Positions 54,767-62,697 of a stretch of DNA of 64,000 bases are shown here, piece after piece; the first letter of the stretch is position 1, and every line of letters starts with the position of its first letter. Under the pieces are notes generated by a model. It saw only the letters and a program-made list of their open reading frames with translations, did not search any database and had not been told where the DNA came from. Location: contig CP065012.1 in NCBI GenBank assembly GCA_016699815.1, positions 2,170,001-2,234,000 on the forward strand. Reading direction: 5' to 3'. The stretch is from Chitinophagaceae bacterium (lineage in GTDB: Bacteria > Bacteroidota > Bacteroidia > Chitinophagales > Chitinophagaceae). A program made the position numbers and the translations under genes.

Positions 54767-55383
54767 TAGTTGTTGATTACAGATTGAGAAGTTACTTTAT
54801 AGCCAGTTTTATTTATGACGGATACAAGGCTGTCAACGGAAGTTTTACTGTTGTCAAACTTCACAAGACTGTTGCCTTTTTCGTAAGAAGTATTGTACTC
54901 AATCACTCCCGATGTTTTTGAAAGTTCGCTGTTTATATGTTCTGTACAGCCTTCACAGGTCATACCTTTTATTTTAAATTCCGCTGTCTGTATATTGCTT
55001 TTATCAACAATAATAACTTTTGCTTGTTGTGGTTTTGGATAAAACACTTTTGCGTAGTAAGGAAATGCAATTAATAGTCCTGCAACCACAGTAACGATTG
55101 CTAAAAATAATTTTGATTGCCAAAATGATTTTTTATTATCTCCTTTACAGTCGCAGTCAACTTGCTTTTGTGGTTTTAGTTTTTGATACCAGGCAAATGC
55201 AAAAACTGCAATTGTCAAACCGATTAAATAAGGACGAAAAGGCTCAATCCACGAAAACGAAGAAGCAAGTCCGCTTGCACCGCCTAAGAAAGCTAAAACA
55301 GGTGTGATGCAACAAAGAGAAGCTGCAACTGCAGCAAAAATCCCTGCAACCCAACTTTTGCTATTTTTTGTTTTCGTTGTCAT
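54766..55383 (-). CDS. MerT-like transporter fused to an HMA domain
   Basis: A 205-residue protein. The N-terminal MerT region has AASLCCITPVLAFLGG with the vicinal Cys pair in the first helix, and three hydrophobic segments in all. The C-terminal HMA (MerP-like) domain has IKGMTCEGCTEHI near residues 137-149. It would bind Hg(II) or another soft metal and move it across the membrane. No merA reductase is in the cassette. It overlaps the arsR-type gene by 4 bp. Confidence 0.85.
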   Translation of the reverse strand: MTTKTKNSKSWVAGIFAAVAASLCCITPVLAFLGGASGLASSFSWIEPFRPYLIGLTIAVFAFAWYQKLKPQKQVDCDCKGDNKKSFWQSKLFLAIVTVVAGLLIAFPYYAKVFYPKPQQAKVIIVDKSNIQTAEFKIKGMTCEGCTEHINSELSKTSGVIEYNTSYEKGNSLVKFDNSKTSVDSLVSVINKTGYKVTSQSVINN

Positions 55384-55751
55384 ACGGCCGCCAAATTTTG
55401 TTGATTGATTATTTTAAAGAACGGTCTTAAAACTTTTAAATGTTCGCTGCGTAAAGAATAGAAAATAGTTTGGCCTACTTTTCTGGCTTCAATAATGTTG
55501 CCGTCTTTTAGTTTGCGTAAGTGTTGGGAAATTGCAGGAATACTCATTCCTAAAATATCGCTAAGGTCACAGGGGCAAAGTTCGTTTTCTTCTTCAAGCA
55601 GAAACAGAATTTTCAACCGAACTTCGTTACCTGCCAAAGCAAGAACTTGTCCTAACTGCAAAAATGATTTTGAATTTGCTTTTAATTTTTCACGGCAACT
55701 TTTGATTTGTTCTATGTCTGCCTGAAGCCGTATGCAAGTGTCGTTTGCCAT
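55380..55751 (-). CDS. ArsR-family metalloregulator
   Basis: About 123 residues from ATG 55751. The longer frame to 55775 is ruled out because it begins inside the -7 box. The winged helix reads MSIPAISQHLRKLKDGNII, and the metal-binding ELCPCDL precedes it in the alpha-3-type position. It represses its own operon until a metal binds. A perfect palindrome at 55793-55814 over the -33 box is the likely operator. Confidence 0.92.
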   Translation of the reverse strand: MANDTCIRLQADIEQIKSCREKLKANSKSFLQLGQVLALAGNEVRLKILFLLEEENELCPCDLSDILGMSIPAISQHLRKLKDGNIIEARKVGQTIFYSLRSEHLKVLRPFFKIINQQNLAAV

Positions 55752-55772
55752 TGTCAATTTTGTTTGTCGTGT

Positions 55773-55804
55773 CAAAAGTAGTGAAGATTACTTATTTAAG
55801 CAAA
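55773..55804 (-). promoter_or_regulatory. Promoter of the metal-resistance operon
   Basis: TTTG, then 20 bases, then TACTTTTG on the minus strand: a full Bacteroidota promoter inside the cassette. It lies 22 bp before the ArsR start. Confidence 0.75.
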
Positions 55805-55814
55805 TACTTAAATA
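55793..55814. promoter_or_regulatory. ArsR operator palindrome
   Basis: TATTTAAG-CAAATA-CTTAAATA is a perfect 8-bp inverted repeat with a 6-base spacer, covering the -33 box. Confidence 0.72.
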
Positions 55815-55905
55815 CAAAATTGTCAGCAGGGTTACAAAGTGTCCTTGAAGTGTCGCCAAAAATGTCCGCTTGAATAATTGGAAAGTGTCCAATAGGGTTG
55901 CAGCT

Positions 55906-56029
55906 AACGTTTTGCAGCTTGGCGAAGTGGCGGAAATCGAAGCACAAATGTTCAGTTTTGCACAAAAGTTCAATCGAAGAACTGAACTTGAATTTAGCAC
56001 TGAACCCGCCATTTTGCCAAACTGCTGTT
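55906..56029 (-). repeat. attC-like site 24 (short class, 124 bp)
   Basis: Arms CAGCTTGGCGAAGTGGCGG and CCGCCATTTTGCCAAACTG. The interior repeats GCACAAATGTT and GCACAAAAGTT. Own site of cassette 25 (ends GTTATAGGCT and AGCCTATAAC at 56665-56674). Confidence 0.82.
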
Positions 56030-56055
56030 ATAGGCTGTTGTTGTTTTGTTTATCG

Positions 56056-56322
56056 TCATTTTGATGTTCGTCTTATACCCAAAACAAGCCCTACAATAAT
56101 TCCTGCCGTCAAAGTTAAAACTAAATTTAAAATTGTCGGTGTCGGATGAAAACCTTCTCCTGCTGTCAATTCGTAAAAGAGGTCAAAAATTTTGTTTGTG
56201 TCGTGTGAATGATAGTAACAAGGGTCAGGAATTATTAGTCTTTCCAAAATGAAGAAATTCAAAACGAATGTTACCACAAGTCCTAATACACAAAATCCTA
56301 TAATTGTTAAAATTCGCTTCAT
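56056..56322 (-). CDS. Small two-helix membrane protein
   Basis: An 88-residue protein from ATG 56322, overlapping the upstream gene's TGA (ATGA). Hydrophobic helices lie near 4-26 and 66-82; the connecting loop contains PCYYHSHDTNKIFD. No family was recognised. It is translationally coupled to its partner. Confidence 0.7.
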   Translation of the reverse strand: MKRILTIIGFCVLGLVVTFVLNFFILERLIIPDPCYYHSHDTNKIFDLFYELTAGEGFHPTPTILNLVLTLTAGIIVGLVLGIRRTSK

Positions 56323-56657
56323 CTTATTTGTCCATTTACAAGCATTGCGATGAAAAGTCCGAAGCAAACAAGTAATGTGTATAAAATTTTTGTCTTGTCT
56401 TTTTTTAGTAGTTGTCTTGCTAAAACTGTCAATGCAATAGTGAACAAAATTCCTTCTGTCAGCATTACGGACGAATACAAATTTGGTGTGTCGTAATACC
56501 AAGGGTTATCATTAATTGGTCCCCAAGGATAATTGTCTGTTTGTTTTTTGATTTTAACCGTCCACCATTCGTCAAACGACATAAATGTCAACAGTCCGAA
56601 AAATGCTGTTGCTAAAGTCGTCACTGTCCAAAATATTATGTTTTTCGTAGTCGTCAT
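56319..56657 (-). CDS. Three-helix membrane protein
   Basis: A 112-residue protein with hydrophobic segments near 8-27, 65-83 and 90-108, and a Trp/Pro-rich loop (YPWGPINDNPWYYD). No family was recognised. Its start is 15 bp from the cassette boundary, so it has no promoter of its own. Confidence 0.7.
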   Translation of the reverse strand: MTTTKNIIFWTVTTLATAFFGLLTFMSFDEWWTVKIKKQTDNYPWGPINDNPWYYDTPNLYSSVMLTEGILFTIALTVLARQLLKKDKTKILYTLLVCFGLFIAMLVNGQIR

Positions 56658-56671
56658 TTACAATAGCCTAT

Positions 56672-56796
56672 AACGGTTGGAAAATTGGCGATGGAGCCGA
56701 CTTTTAGCACAAAAGTTGAATAGAATTACAACTCTTCAATCTTGTACAAAAGTTCAATAGAAGCACTTCACCGGCTCTATCGCCAATTTTTTTGTT
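56672..56796 (-). repeat. attC-like site 25 (short class, 125 bp)
   Basis: Arms AATTGGCGATGGAGCCG and CGGCTCTATCGCCAATT. The interior repeats GCACAAAAGTT and TACAAAAGTT. Own site of cassette 26 (ends GTTGTGTGCC and GGCACACAAC at 57564-57573). Confidence 0.82.
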
Positions 56797-56806
56797 GTGT
56801 GCCGTA

Positions 56807-57120
56807 TTATTGGCCAACACTTATGTTTAAATTTGATAATTCTACTTGTAATTTCACTTTTGCTTTCAAAGCCGTAAAAACTCTTAACAAAGTGTCCATA
56901 GTTACGTTGCTTGCATTGTTTTCAAGTCGTGATATTTGGGCTTTCTGAACACCAATAAGTTTTCCTAAATCTTCTTGTGTCAATTTACGTTCTTGTCTTG
57001 TCTGTTTAATCGCTTTTCCAATTAAGTCCATTTGAAGTTCATACTGAAAAGGTCTCTTTCCGCAGTTCCTATCTTTCCGATAAGTTCGTCCTGCACTTGG
57101 TCTAATGTGTATGTTTTCAT
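56807..57120 (-). pseudogene. HigA-like antitoxin, probable one-base frameshift
   Basis: The C-terminal part (from ATG 57031) is an XRE HTH: RKLTQEDLGKLIGVQKAQIS. Upstream, a frame from ATG 57120 encodes MKTYTLDQVQDELIGKIG and would join it if one T were added near 57043. The total length then is 104 residues, normal for this family. Translation from 57031 alone would still give a 74-residue DNA-binding protein. It lies downstream of the toxin gene. Confidence 0.75.
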
Positions 57121-57133
57121 TTTTTCTTATTTT

Positions 57134-57472
57134 TTAATAGTTTCTCTTCAAAATATTTAGTTCGTTGTCCAATGGCTTTTTGAATTTCATTGTCAGGAAC
57201 TTTACTTCTTTTTTAATAAATCCGTGTGTCGAAATAACCAATGTTTCGGTAGTGGATGTCTTGTCCCAAAAAGCAAGCAACCTATATTGAAGTCCTTGAT
57301 ATAATGTTCTGAATTCCCAAATTTCGTTATTAAGTTTTTTGAATAGTTCAGGGTCGTTTCCAGTTTGTGCTTTACGAATGTTATAAATAATTTTTTCGTA
57401 ATGCTTTCTATCTAACCCTTTCAAGAATTCAAACGCTTCGTCCAAAAATGTTATTTCAAAAAGTTTGTCCAT
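57134..57472 (-). CDS. Gp49/HigB-type (RelE superfamily) toxin
   Basis: A 112-residue protein with the Gp49-like pattern: IWEFRTLYQGLQYRLLAFWD near residues 48-67 and STHGFIKK near 80-87. These toxins cleave mRNA on ribosomes. The gene precedes its antitoxin by 13 bp, the order typical of higBA systems. A palindrome upstream (57504-57529) is the probable operator for the pair. Confidence 0.88.
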   Translation of the reverse strand: MDKLFEITFLDEAFEFLKGLDRKHYEKIIYNIRKAQTGNDPELFKKLNNEIWEFRTLYQGLQYRLLAFWDKTSTTETLVISTHGFIKKEVKFLTMKFKKPLDNELNILKRNY

Positions 57473-57493
57473 TCGTTAATTAGTCCAACGAAG

Positions 57494-57501
57494 CAAAAAT
57501 A
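57494..57501 (-). promoter_or_regulatory. -7 box of the toxin-antitoxin operon
   Basis: TATTTTTG on the minus strand matches TAnnTTTG and lies 22 bp before the toxin start. The -33 region is not well conserved. Confidence 0.5.
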
Positions 57502-57503
57502 AT

Positions 57504-57529
57504 AAAAGTTTCATCATAACGAAACTTTT
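57504..57529. promoter_or_regulatory. Palindromic operator of the toxin-antitoxin operon
   Basis: AAAAGTTTC-n8-GAAACTTTT is a perfect 9-bp inverted repeat directly upstream of the -7 box. On the plus strand it is followed by a T run and could also act as a terminator there. Confidence 0.6.
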
Positions 57530-57570
57530 TTAGGTATTTTTTTAGCGAACTCTCGGGATATATGGCACAC

Positions 57571-57765
57571 AACGTTCAGGGCTTGCCGAAGTGGGGGAAA
57601 TAGAAATCCGTCCGCCCCGGCTAACTGAAGCTAAATTTATAAATAAAAGTTGATGATATGCACATAGCTAAATAGAATTACGTCCAGCTGGATATGCAGC
57701 CCAATAGAATTACAAAAAGTTGAAACACGGCTTCCGTCTACCCCCATTTTGGCAAACCCCATGTT
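57571..57765 (-). repeat. attC-like site 26 (195 bp)
   Basis: Arms GGGCTTGCCGAAGTGGGGG and CCCCCATTTTGGCAAACCCC. Own site of cassette 27 (ends GTTGCCTGC and GCAGGCAAC at 60282-60290). Confidence 0.83.
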
Positions 57766-57842
57766 GCCTGCTGGCCGATTTGTCGAACGAAATGGTTTTA
57801 ATTGAGTCGAGGGGTTTTAGAAGCGTCTGCAAGCAACACTCT

Positions 57843-57888
57843 TTTACAAAGGTTAGCTTCTGTGTCTGGGCTTGTGTGCCTTTGTAAA
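57843..57888. repeat. Hairpin element B7 (variant stem)
   Basis: Stem TTTACAAAGG/CCTTTGTAAA. It differs from B3-B6 at paired positions yet keeps pairing. It lies at the 3' side of cassette 27. Confidence 0.6.
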
Positions 57889-57935
57889 TGTGTGGTGCTT
57901 TTTTCGAGCCATTTTGTTCTTTAAAATATTGCTTT

Positions 57936-59018
57936 CTATATTCCAGATTTTCGTCTGTTGTCGTCTTTGCATAACATTTGGCAATTGTCCGCAGAAGTTT
58001 TTCCGCCTTCGTGCCAGGGTGTTATGTGGTCGCCTTCCATTCCTTCAATTTCATAATGCTCTGTGCAAACAGGACAAATTCCTTTTTGTCTTTCGTAGGC
58101 TTCCCGTTTTTGATTGTCACTAAATGCACGGATGTTTAGATGTCTTTCATTTCGTGTCAGAACGTACTCGTAAATCCCTTTTTTGTTGGTAACGTCTTCG
58201 TCCTGCATAAGATTTGAAATTTCATTTTCAATTTTCTTATGGTTTAATTTCTGGTCTTTGAAACTGTTGTAAAGGAAGCCCCAATTTATTCCTTTCATTT
58301 CTCTACGGTACTTTGGGAATACAACCTTTATCCAACTAATAATACTTTGAAAATATAGCCAAAGGTCATTTGCGTTTGGTTCATGCTGGTGTTCAGCCAT
58401 GTATTTTTCGATGTTGTCTTTGCTTATCCATTTGATTGTGGTTTCCAAATAGTCTTGTCGGATTGGTGCACCATTTAAATAGTCGCTGCCCAAACCATAA
58501 GCAGCACAACCATTTTTGCTAAAGTATCTTTTGGCGTCTGCTACCCATGAACCTGAATAAACTGCGTTACGAAGTTCTTGCTCTGTTAGTTTTTCGCCAG
58601 CAATGTTGATGGTCTTGAACCATTCTAATTTTTCGCTGTCTGTACCACTGCATAAATAAACCATCAGTTTATAATTCAGAACTTGCTCTTGTTCGTCCTT
58701 TTGCAGATTATGAAAGTATCTGTTTTTATAGGCAAAATCGCCTTCTACAAATTGACTGATTGAAATAGTACGTTGTTGTCCGTCAATCACTTCATAATTT
58801 TCATCTTCACGAACAGCCCAATACATAACGTTGAGAGGAAACGACTTTGTAATAGTGTCTATGACTGCTTCCCGTTGTTTGTCCTTGTAAATAAATTCTC
58901 TTTGATATGGTGGTCGAATATCCAACTTGCCACCATATCCGACAACTCCGTTTTCTTCGTTGTCTTGATAACCGTTTGTCAGTTCACGAACTGTTATTTC
59001 TTTAAGTTCAATGTTCAT
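57936..59018 (-). CDS. DUF262-type ParB/HNH nuclease (GmrSD-like)
   Basis: A 360-residue protein. The N-terminal DUF262 (ParB-like nuclease/NTPase) region contains EVIDGQQRTISISQF near residue 75. The C-terminal HNH domain has CPVCTEHYEIEG, then GDHITPWHEGGKTSADN near 320-350. Fused DUF262-HNH proteins include modification-dependent and other defence nucleases. Here the gene overlaps an EcoRI-type adenine methylase by 4 bp, which suggests that methylation controls its activity. Confidence 0.85.
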   Translation of the reverse strand: MNIELKEITVRELTNGYQDNEENGVVGYGGKLDIRPPYQREFIYKDKQREAVIDTITKSFPLNVMYWAVREDENYEVIDGQQRTISISQFVEGDFAYKNRYFHNLQKDEQEQVLNYKLMVYLCSGTDSEKLEWFKTINIAGEKLTEQELRNAVYSGSWVADAKRYFSKNGCAAYGLGSDYLNGAPIRQDYLETTIKWISKDNIEKYMAEHQHEPNANDLWLYFQSIISWIKVVFPKYRREMKGINWGFLYNSFKDQKLNHKKIENEISNLMQDEDVTNKKGIYEYVLTRNERHLNIRAFSDNQKREAYERQKGICPVCTEHYEIEGMEGDHITPWHEGGKTSADNCQMLCKDDNRRKSGI

Positions 59019-60076
59019 TTTTGCACTTTCTTGTTTTTGATTATTATTCGGGAATATGGAACTGTTACAACTCCATTAACCATCATATACAAATCACCGT
59101 CAACTGCACCACGTTTCTGAATTTCTTTTCTGTATTTTTTATGTTCAGGTTTGTAGGGTTCTATTCCCATTTCAAGACCTAAGTTTGCTATTCCTACACC
59201 AATAATTTCGAATTGAGCAGGATTGTATTTGTCCATAAAGGTTATTGGAATGCCCATAAAGCCGTCATAGTCCATGGGAATATCTTTTGTTACATCAACG
59301 TTGATAGCATCAAAATTTTCAAACTTTGGATATTCTTCTGGTGTGTATTTTTTGTAAAGAATTAAATCTTCGTGTCGCTTATTTATTTCAAGATTGGTAA
59401 ACCAATGAACGCCTGAAACCCTAATCATTCCTTCCTTTCGGTCAGTTGCAGTTGCGTAGTCTTCATAATGTTCATTAATGAAATGACCTGCACCACCTTT
59501 AAATCCGTAACCTAACCAAAGTTTGTTGTCTCTAATTAAAGGAAAAATCTCCTTGTATTTTATTGCGTTTTGGTGTCCAACAATTATAAACTTCTTGTCG
59601 TATTCAATAAGTTGTGAAACGTAATCACGGAATAGAGAAAAGGGCGGATTTGTAACTACAATGTCCGCTTTTTTTAAAAGTTCAATACATTCCTTACTTC
59701 TAAAATCTCCGTCACCTTTTAATTTATTTTTGCCAATTTCATTAGGGTCGGGAACGTTGTTTCCGTTCTTGTCGCCTGTGTATTCTAAATAAATTGCTTG
59801 TTCAGAGGTGTTTTGGCTGAACAAGTCCATATTTTGGTTTTTATAGCAAGTTGCGATTAGTTTTTTAAGTCCAAGTTTTTCAAAGTTGTATGAAAAGAAG
59901 TGAAAGAAATTGCTAACTCTTGGGTCGTCACAGTTGCAATAAACAACCTTGTCTTTAAAGTGCTTCTTGTAATACTTTAACTCTCTTTCAATGTCGGAAA
60001 GCTGTGTATAAAACTCGTCTTTTTTGTTGTTTTTTGCTTCCTGTAAATTATTGTTCTTTGCCTTTGTCGCCATCAA
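59015..60076 (-). CDS. EcoRI-family adenine-specific DNA methyltransferase
   Basis: A 353-residue protein. The N-terminus (KNNKKDEFYTQLSDIERELK) and the CNCDDPRVSNF region are typical of the EcoRI methyltransferase family. Motif IV is VVTNPPFSLFRDYV near residue 140. It methylates adenine in its target. There is no EcoRI-like endonuclease; the partner is the overlapping DUF262-HNH protein. Confidence 0.9.
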   Translation of the reverse strand: MMATKAKNNNLQEAKNNKKDEFYTQLSDIERELKYYKKHFKDKVVYCNCDDPRVSNFFHFFSYNFEKLGLKKLIATCYKNQNMDLFSQNTSEQAIYLEYTGDKNGNNVPDPNEIGKNKLKGDGDFRSKECIELLKKADIVVTNPPFSLFRDYVSQLIEYDKKFIIVGHQNAIKYKEIFPLIRDNKLWLGYGFKGGAGHFINEHYEDYATATDRKEGMIRVSGVHWFTNLEINKRHEDLILYKKYTPEEYPKFENFDAINVDVTKDIPMDYDGFMGIPITFMDKYNPAQFEIIGVGIANLGLEMGIEPYKPEHKKYRKEIQKRGAVDGDLYMMVNGVVTVPYSRIIIKNKKVQK

Positions 60077-60287
60077 TTATCGTTACTTTAAATTTGTAAT
60101 GTTCTGTCGAAGCTAAGCAAAATTTTAGCTCTTTTGCAGGTTTGGGTCTGTGTCAAGGTTTTGTGAGCCTGCAAATGTGCTAAAATGTGTCCGGGCAAAA
60201 GAAGCCGAGCAAATTAAAACAGTTTGAAAGATGAAGTCAAAGTCAGACGATGTCGTTCCTTAGTAAACAGTCAGACGGCTTGCAGGC
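60077..60287 (-). other. Leader of cassette 27
   Basis: A non-coding stretch holding hairpin element B8 at 60133-60175. No promoter consensus was found. It is less similar to the shell leaders of cassettes 12 and 19 but carries the same kind of hairpin. Confidence 0.5.
60133..60175. repeat. Hairpin element B8 (variant stem)
   Basis: Stem TTTGCAGG/CCTGCAAA around GTCTGTGTC. Direct-orientation partner of B7 across cassette 27. Confidence 0.55.
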
Positions 60288-60477
60288 AACGGACACGGCT
60301 TGGCGATGTGGCGGTATTTGAAAATCGTCAGCCCGTAACCGCTGCTGAATAAAGTTACAACAGTTCATTGTTAATTCTGCTGCTGATTAGTATTCCGTCG
60401 GCTGGAACTGAAACTGATTAGCGAACAAAAAGATGAGAATATATTCGTCGCCCCGCCATATAGCCAAACCGCCTGTT
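60288..60477 (-). repeat. attC-like site 27 (190 bp)
   Basis: Same arm family as sites 15 and 16. Own site of cassette 28 (ends GTTGTAGGCA and TGCCTACAAC at 62060-62069). Confidence 0.84.
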
Positions 60478-60486
60478 GTAGGCAGT

Positions 60487-60849
60487 TTATAGGTACTCTG
60501 TTTTTTCTTTTTTAATTCTTAAAATTTTTATTTCTGATTTTTTCTTACTGTAAAAATTGTAAATAATTGCAGTAATTACGCCACCAATTACACCTGTAAT
60601 AATTGCTTTGTCTATGCCCAATTTTTTAATTGGGTCTAATGCAGATATATCTGAAAAGCTGGCTGCAATACCTCCTATTAAAAACAAAGCAGTAAAGGCC
60701 CCAGCGGCTTTTAGTAAGTTTTCAAAAGTGTCTTGTTCTTTATATTTTTGATTGAGTACTAAATTGTACACACAATCAGGGTCACCACATTTAGGACAAA
60801 CAATTGTGTCATAAGAAACTGAATATTTGCAGGATTTACATTTAAGCAT
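60487..60849 (-). CDS. Zinc-ribbon membrane protein
   Basis: A 120-residue protein. An N-terminal ribbon (MLKCKSCKYS, then IVCPKCGDPDC) is followed by two hydrophobic helices (about 46-66 and 79-99) and a basic tail. The stop is 10 bp from the site 27 core. No family was recognised beyond the ribbon. Confidence 0.7.
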   Translation of the reverse strand: MLKCKSCKYSVSYDTIVCPKCGDPDCVYNLVLNQKYKEQDTFENLLKAAGAFTALFLIGGIAASFSDISALDPIKKLGIDKAIITGVIGGVITAIIYNFYSKKKSEIKILRIKKEKTEYL

Positions 60850-60870
60850 AGTTAATTAGTTTAGATGGTA

Positions 60871-61329
60871 TTAATTTGAATAATAGCTGAAGCCATTTGC
60901 TTTGCTGATATACTTAACTGCCGCTAAAATATTTTCTTTTAGCCCCTGAACTTTCGTAAACTCTATATAATAGCCATAACCAGTCTGAGTATATCTCTTG
61001 CCAGAACATGTTTCGAGGTTATAAACTTTGTTGTTGCCAAACAAATTGATTTGAACATACTTATCTCCGACAATGCTACAGCTTTCTATATAATTTACTC
61101 CAATTTTCCATAACTCGGCACATTCCTTTCCATTTTCTTTTACCCCATTATAGCTTCTGATTAGAATATCGTTATCATCATTAAGCTTCCATGTCAAAAA
61201 ATGCAGATACTTATATCTGTTGTATGAATTTACTAAATAACTAGCTGCTTCCTTTTTTGAAGAAAATTTAATTTGACCTTGTGTTGTTAATGAAAAGAAA
61301 AAAAATGTTACTAACAATCGTATATACAT
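60871..61329 (-). CDS. Exported hypothetical protein
   Basis: A 152-residue protein with a signal peptide (cleavage near TTQGQ). The mature part has four Cys and many Tyr and Asn residues (CAELWKIGVNYIESCSIVG). No family was recognised. Middle gene of cassette 28. Confidence 0.7.
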   Translation of the reverse strand: MYIRLLVTFFFFSLTTQGQIKFSSKKEAASYLVNSYNRYKYLHFLTWKLNDDNDILIRSYNGVKENGKECAELWKIGVNYIESCSIVGDKYVQINLFGNNKVYNLETCSGKRYTQTGYGYYIEFTKVQGLKENILAAVKYISKANGFSYYSN

Positions 61330-61385
61330 TCTTTAATGTTTAAAAATTAAAATTTAGTTATACTTAAAAAATAAAATCTGAATTC

Positions 61386-61898
61386 CTAAGGACAATTTCC
61401 ATCACATGTATTACACTGTTTGTATTTTACAACATCTTTGTATTTTGTTACAACTTTCTCAACTGAAACTGTTGGTGCAAGTATACCCCAATCTTCAACT
61501 TCAATATCTGTTTTGAACGAGAACGGATTTACATCTTTCCGAACATTAAATTCTCCTATACCTTGTGCTGGTATATATTTGGTTTCTCTAATTTCAACCT
61601 TATCGCCTTGGCAAGTTAATACTGCATACAATACGAAGTCTCCACCTTCTTGACCGTCATTTATCACACTACATTTTATTTCTAGTTTAGGGTTGTCCCC
61701 AACTAAAATAACACCTTCAACTCTATTGTAATGTAGTTTATTATCAGAAACATGAAAGTCAAGTTTTTCAAATTCACTTTCTGTCGTTTGATATGGCTCC
61801 TGTTCAATGTATGAAATTGTTTTAGTTTCACAATTCTTACATGAAGGGAAAAATAAACAAAACAAAATTAGTCCAGTTGATATAAAAGCTTTGACCAT
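61386..61898 (-). CDS. Hypothetical lipoprotein
   Basis: A 170-residue protein with a lipobox (FFPSCKN). The mature part looks beta-rich (LEIKCSVINDGQEGGDFVLY), perhaps an immunoglobulin-like fold, and it ends in a Cys cluster (CNTCDGNC). No family was recognised. First gene of cassette 28, preceded by about 170 bp with no gene or clear promoter. Confidence 0.7.
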   Translation of the reverse strand: MVKAFISTGLILFCLFFPSCKNCETKTISYIEQEPYQTTESEFEKLDFHVSDNKLHYNRVEGVILVGDNPKLEIKCSVINDGQEGGDFVLYAVLTCQGDKVEIRETKYIPAQGIGEFNVRKDVNPFSFKTDIEVEDWGILAPTVSVEKVVTKYKDVVKYKQCNTCDGNCP

Positions 61899-62066
61899 AA
61901 AGCAATTGTCAATTTGTGCCTACTCTCTCAATATGCGGTTTTCGGCTTCCCCGTTTGCAATATAATAAATTCATTTATTTTTTGTCAGACGATTCCATCA
62001 GACCTCTAAAAAATGTCATGAAAAATATAACATGAAATTTTAGAGCGTTTCGGTGAAATTGCCTAC

Positions 62067-62252
62067 AACGTTTAAGGCTTGGCGATGGGCTGGTATTCAA
62101 TGAACTTTCCGCCCGAACGTCAGCCGATTGAAAAACTAAAGCCGAAGATAAGTGCAAAAAGCCGATATTTGTTCGTCTGCTGGAACCTTAGCTGATAGCG
62201 AACTACAGCCGATTGTTATTCCTTCAGCCAGCCTATTGCCAAACCTTTTGTT
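62067..62252 (-). repeat. attC-like site 28 (186 bp)
   Basis: Identical to site 17. Own site of cassette 29 (ends GTTGTGCGT and ACGCACAAC at 63042-63050). Confidence 0.86.
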
Positions 62253-62267
62253 GTGCGTTCGTACTTG

Positions 62268-62693
62268 TCACTCGATGCCTTGTTTGAATTTTTCGTACTC
62301 TTCATAAAGCCAGTCAATATATTGGTCAAAGCTTTGAAGCACTAAGTCAAGTCCAGCACCCTTTTCTATTTGAAGTCCTTTGTCGGTAACAAAAATATAT
62401 TGGTGACTAAATAATTCTCTTGTTATCTCGAAATACTTCTCGTCAAGCCAATCTCTACAAAACATTTCATCATCAGGGATTTTTTTATTTTCTTCTCGCT
62501 TTTCCCCTCCAGTGTTTAAGTAGAGAAAGTCATATTCAAGAGTATTGTCTCGTGGAAAGCCTATGATGTCGAGTACAACAGCCAAATTATCAACGCAGAT
62601 ATTTCCGAATTGTAAGCCTTTTTGTTCTAACTCTTCAAACAAACATTCTTGTTTATATTGTTCAAGTAAAAGGTTTATGAAATGCTCCTTCAT
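62268..62693 (-). CDS. Hypothetical partner protein, second copy
   Basis: Same 141-residue sequence as 39996-40421. It again lies 4 bp after the Cas9-N-terminus-like gene. Confidence 0.7.
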   Translation of the reverse strand: MKEHFINLLLEQYKQECLFEELEQKGLQFGNICVDNLAVVLDIIGFPRDNTLEYDFLYLNTGGEKREENKKIPDDEMFCRDWLDEKYFEITRELFSHQYIFVTDKGLQIEKGAGLDLVLQSFDQYIDWLYEEYEKFKQGIE

Positions 62694-62697
62694 TATT

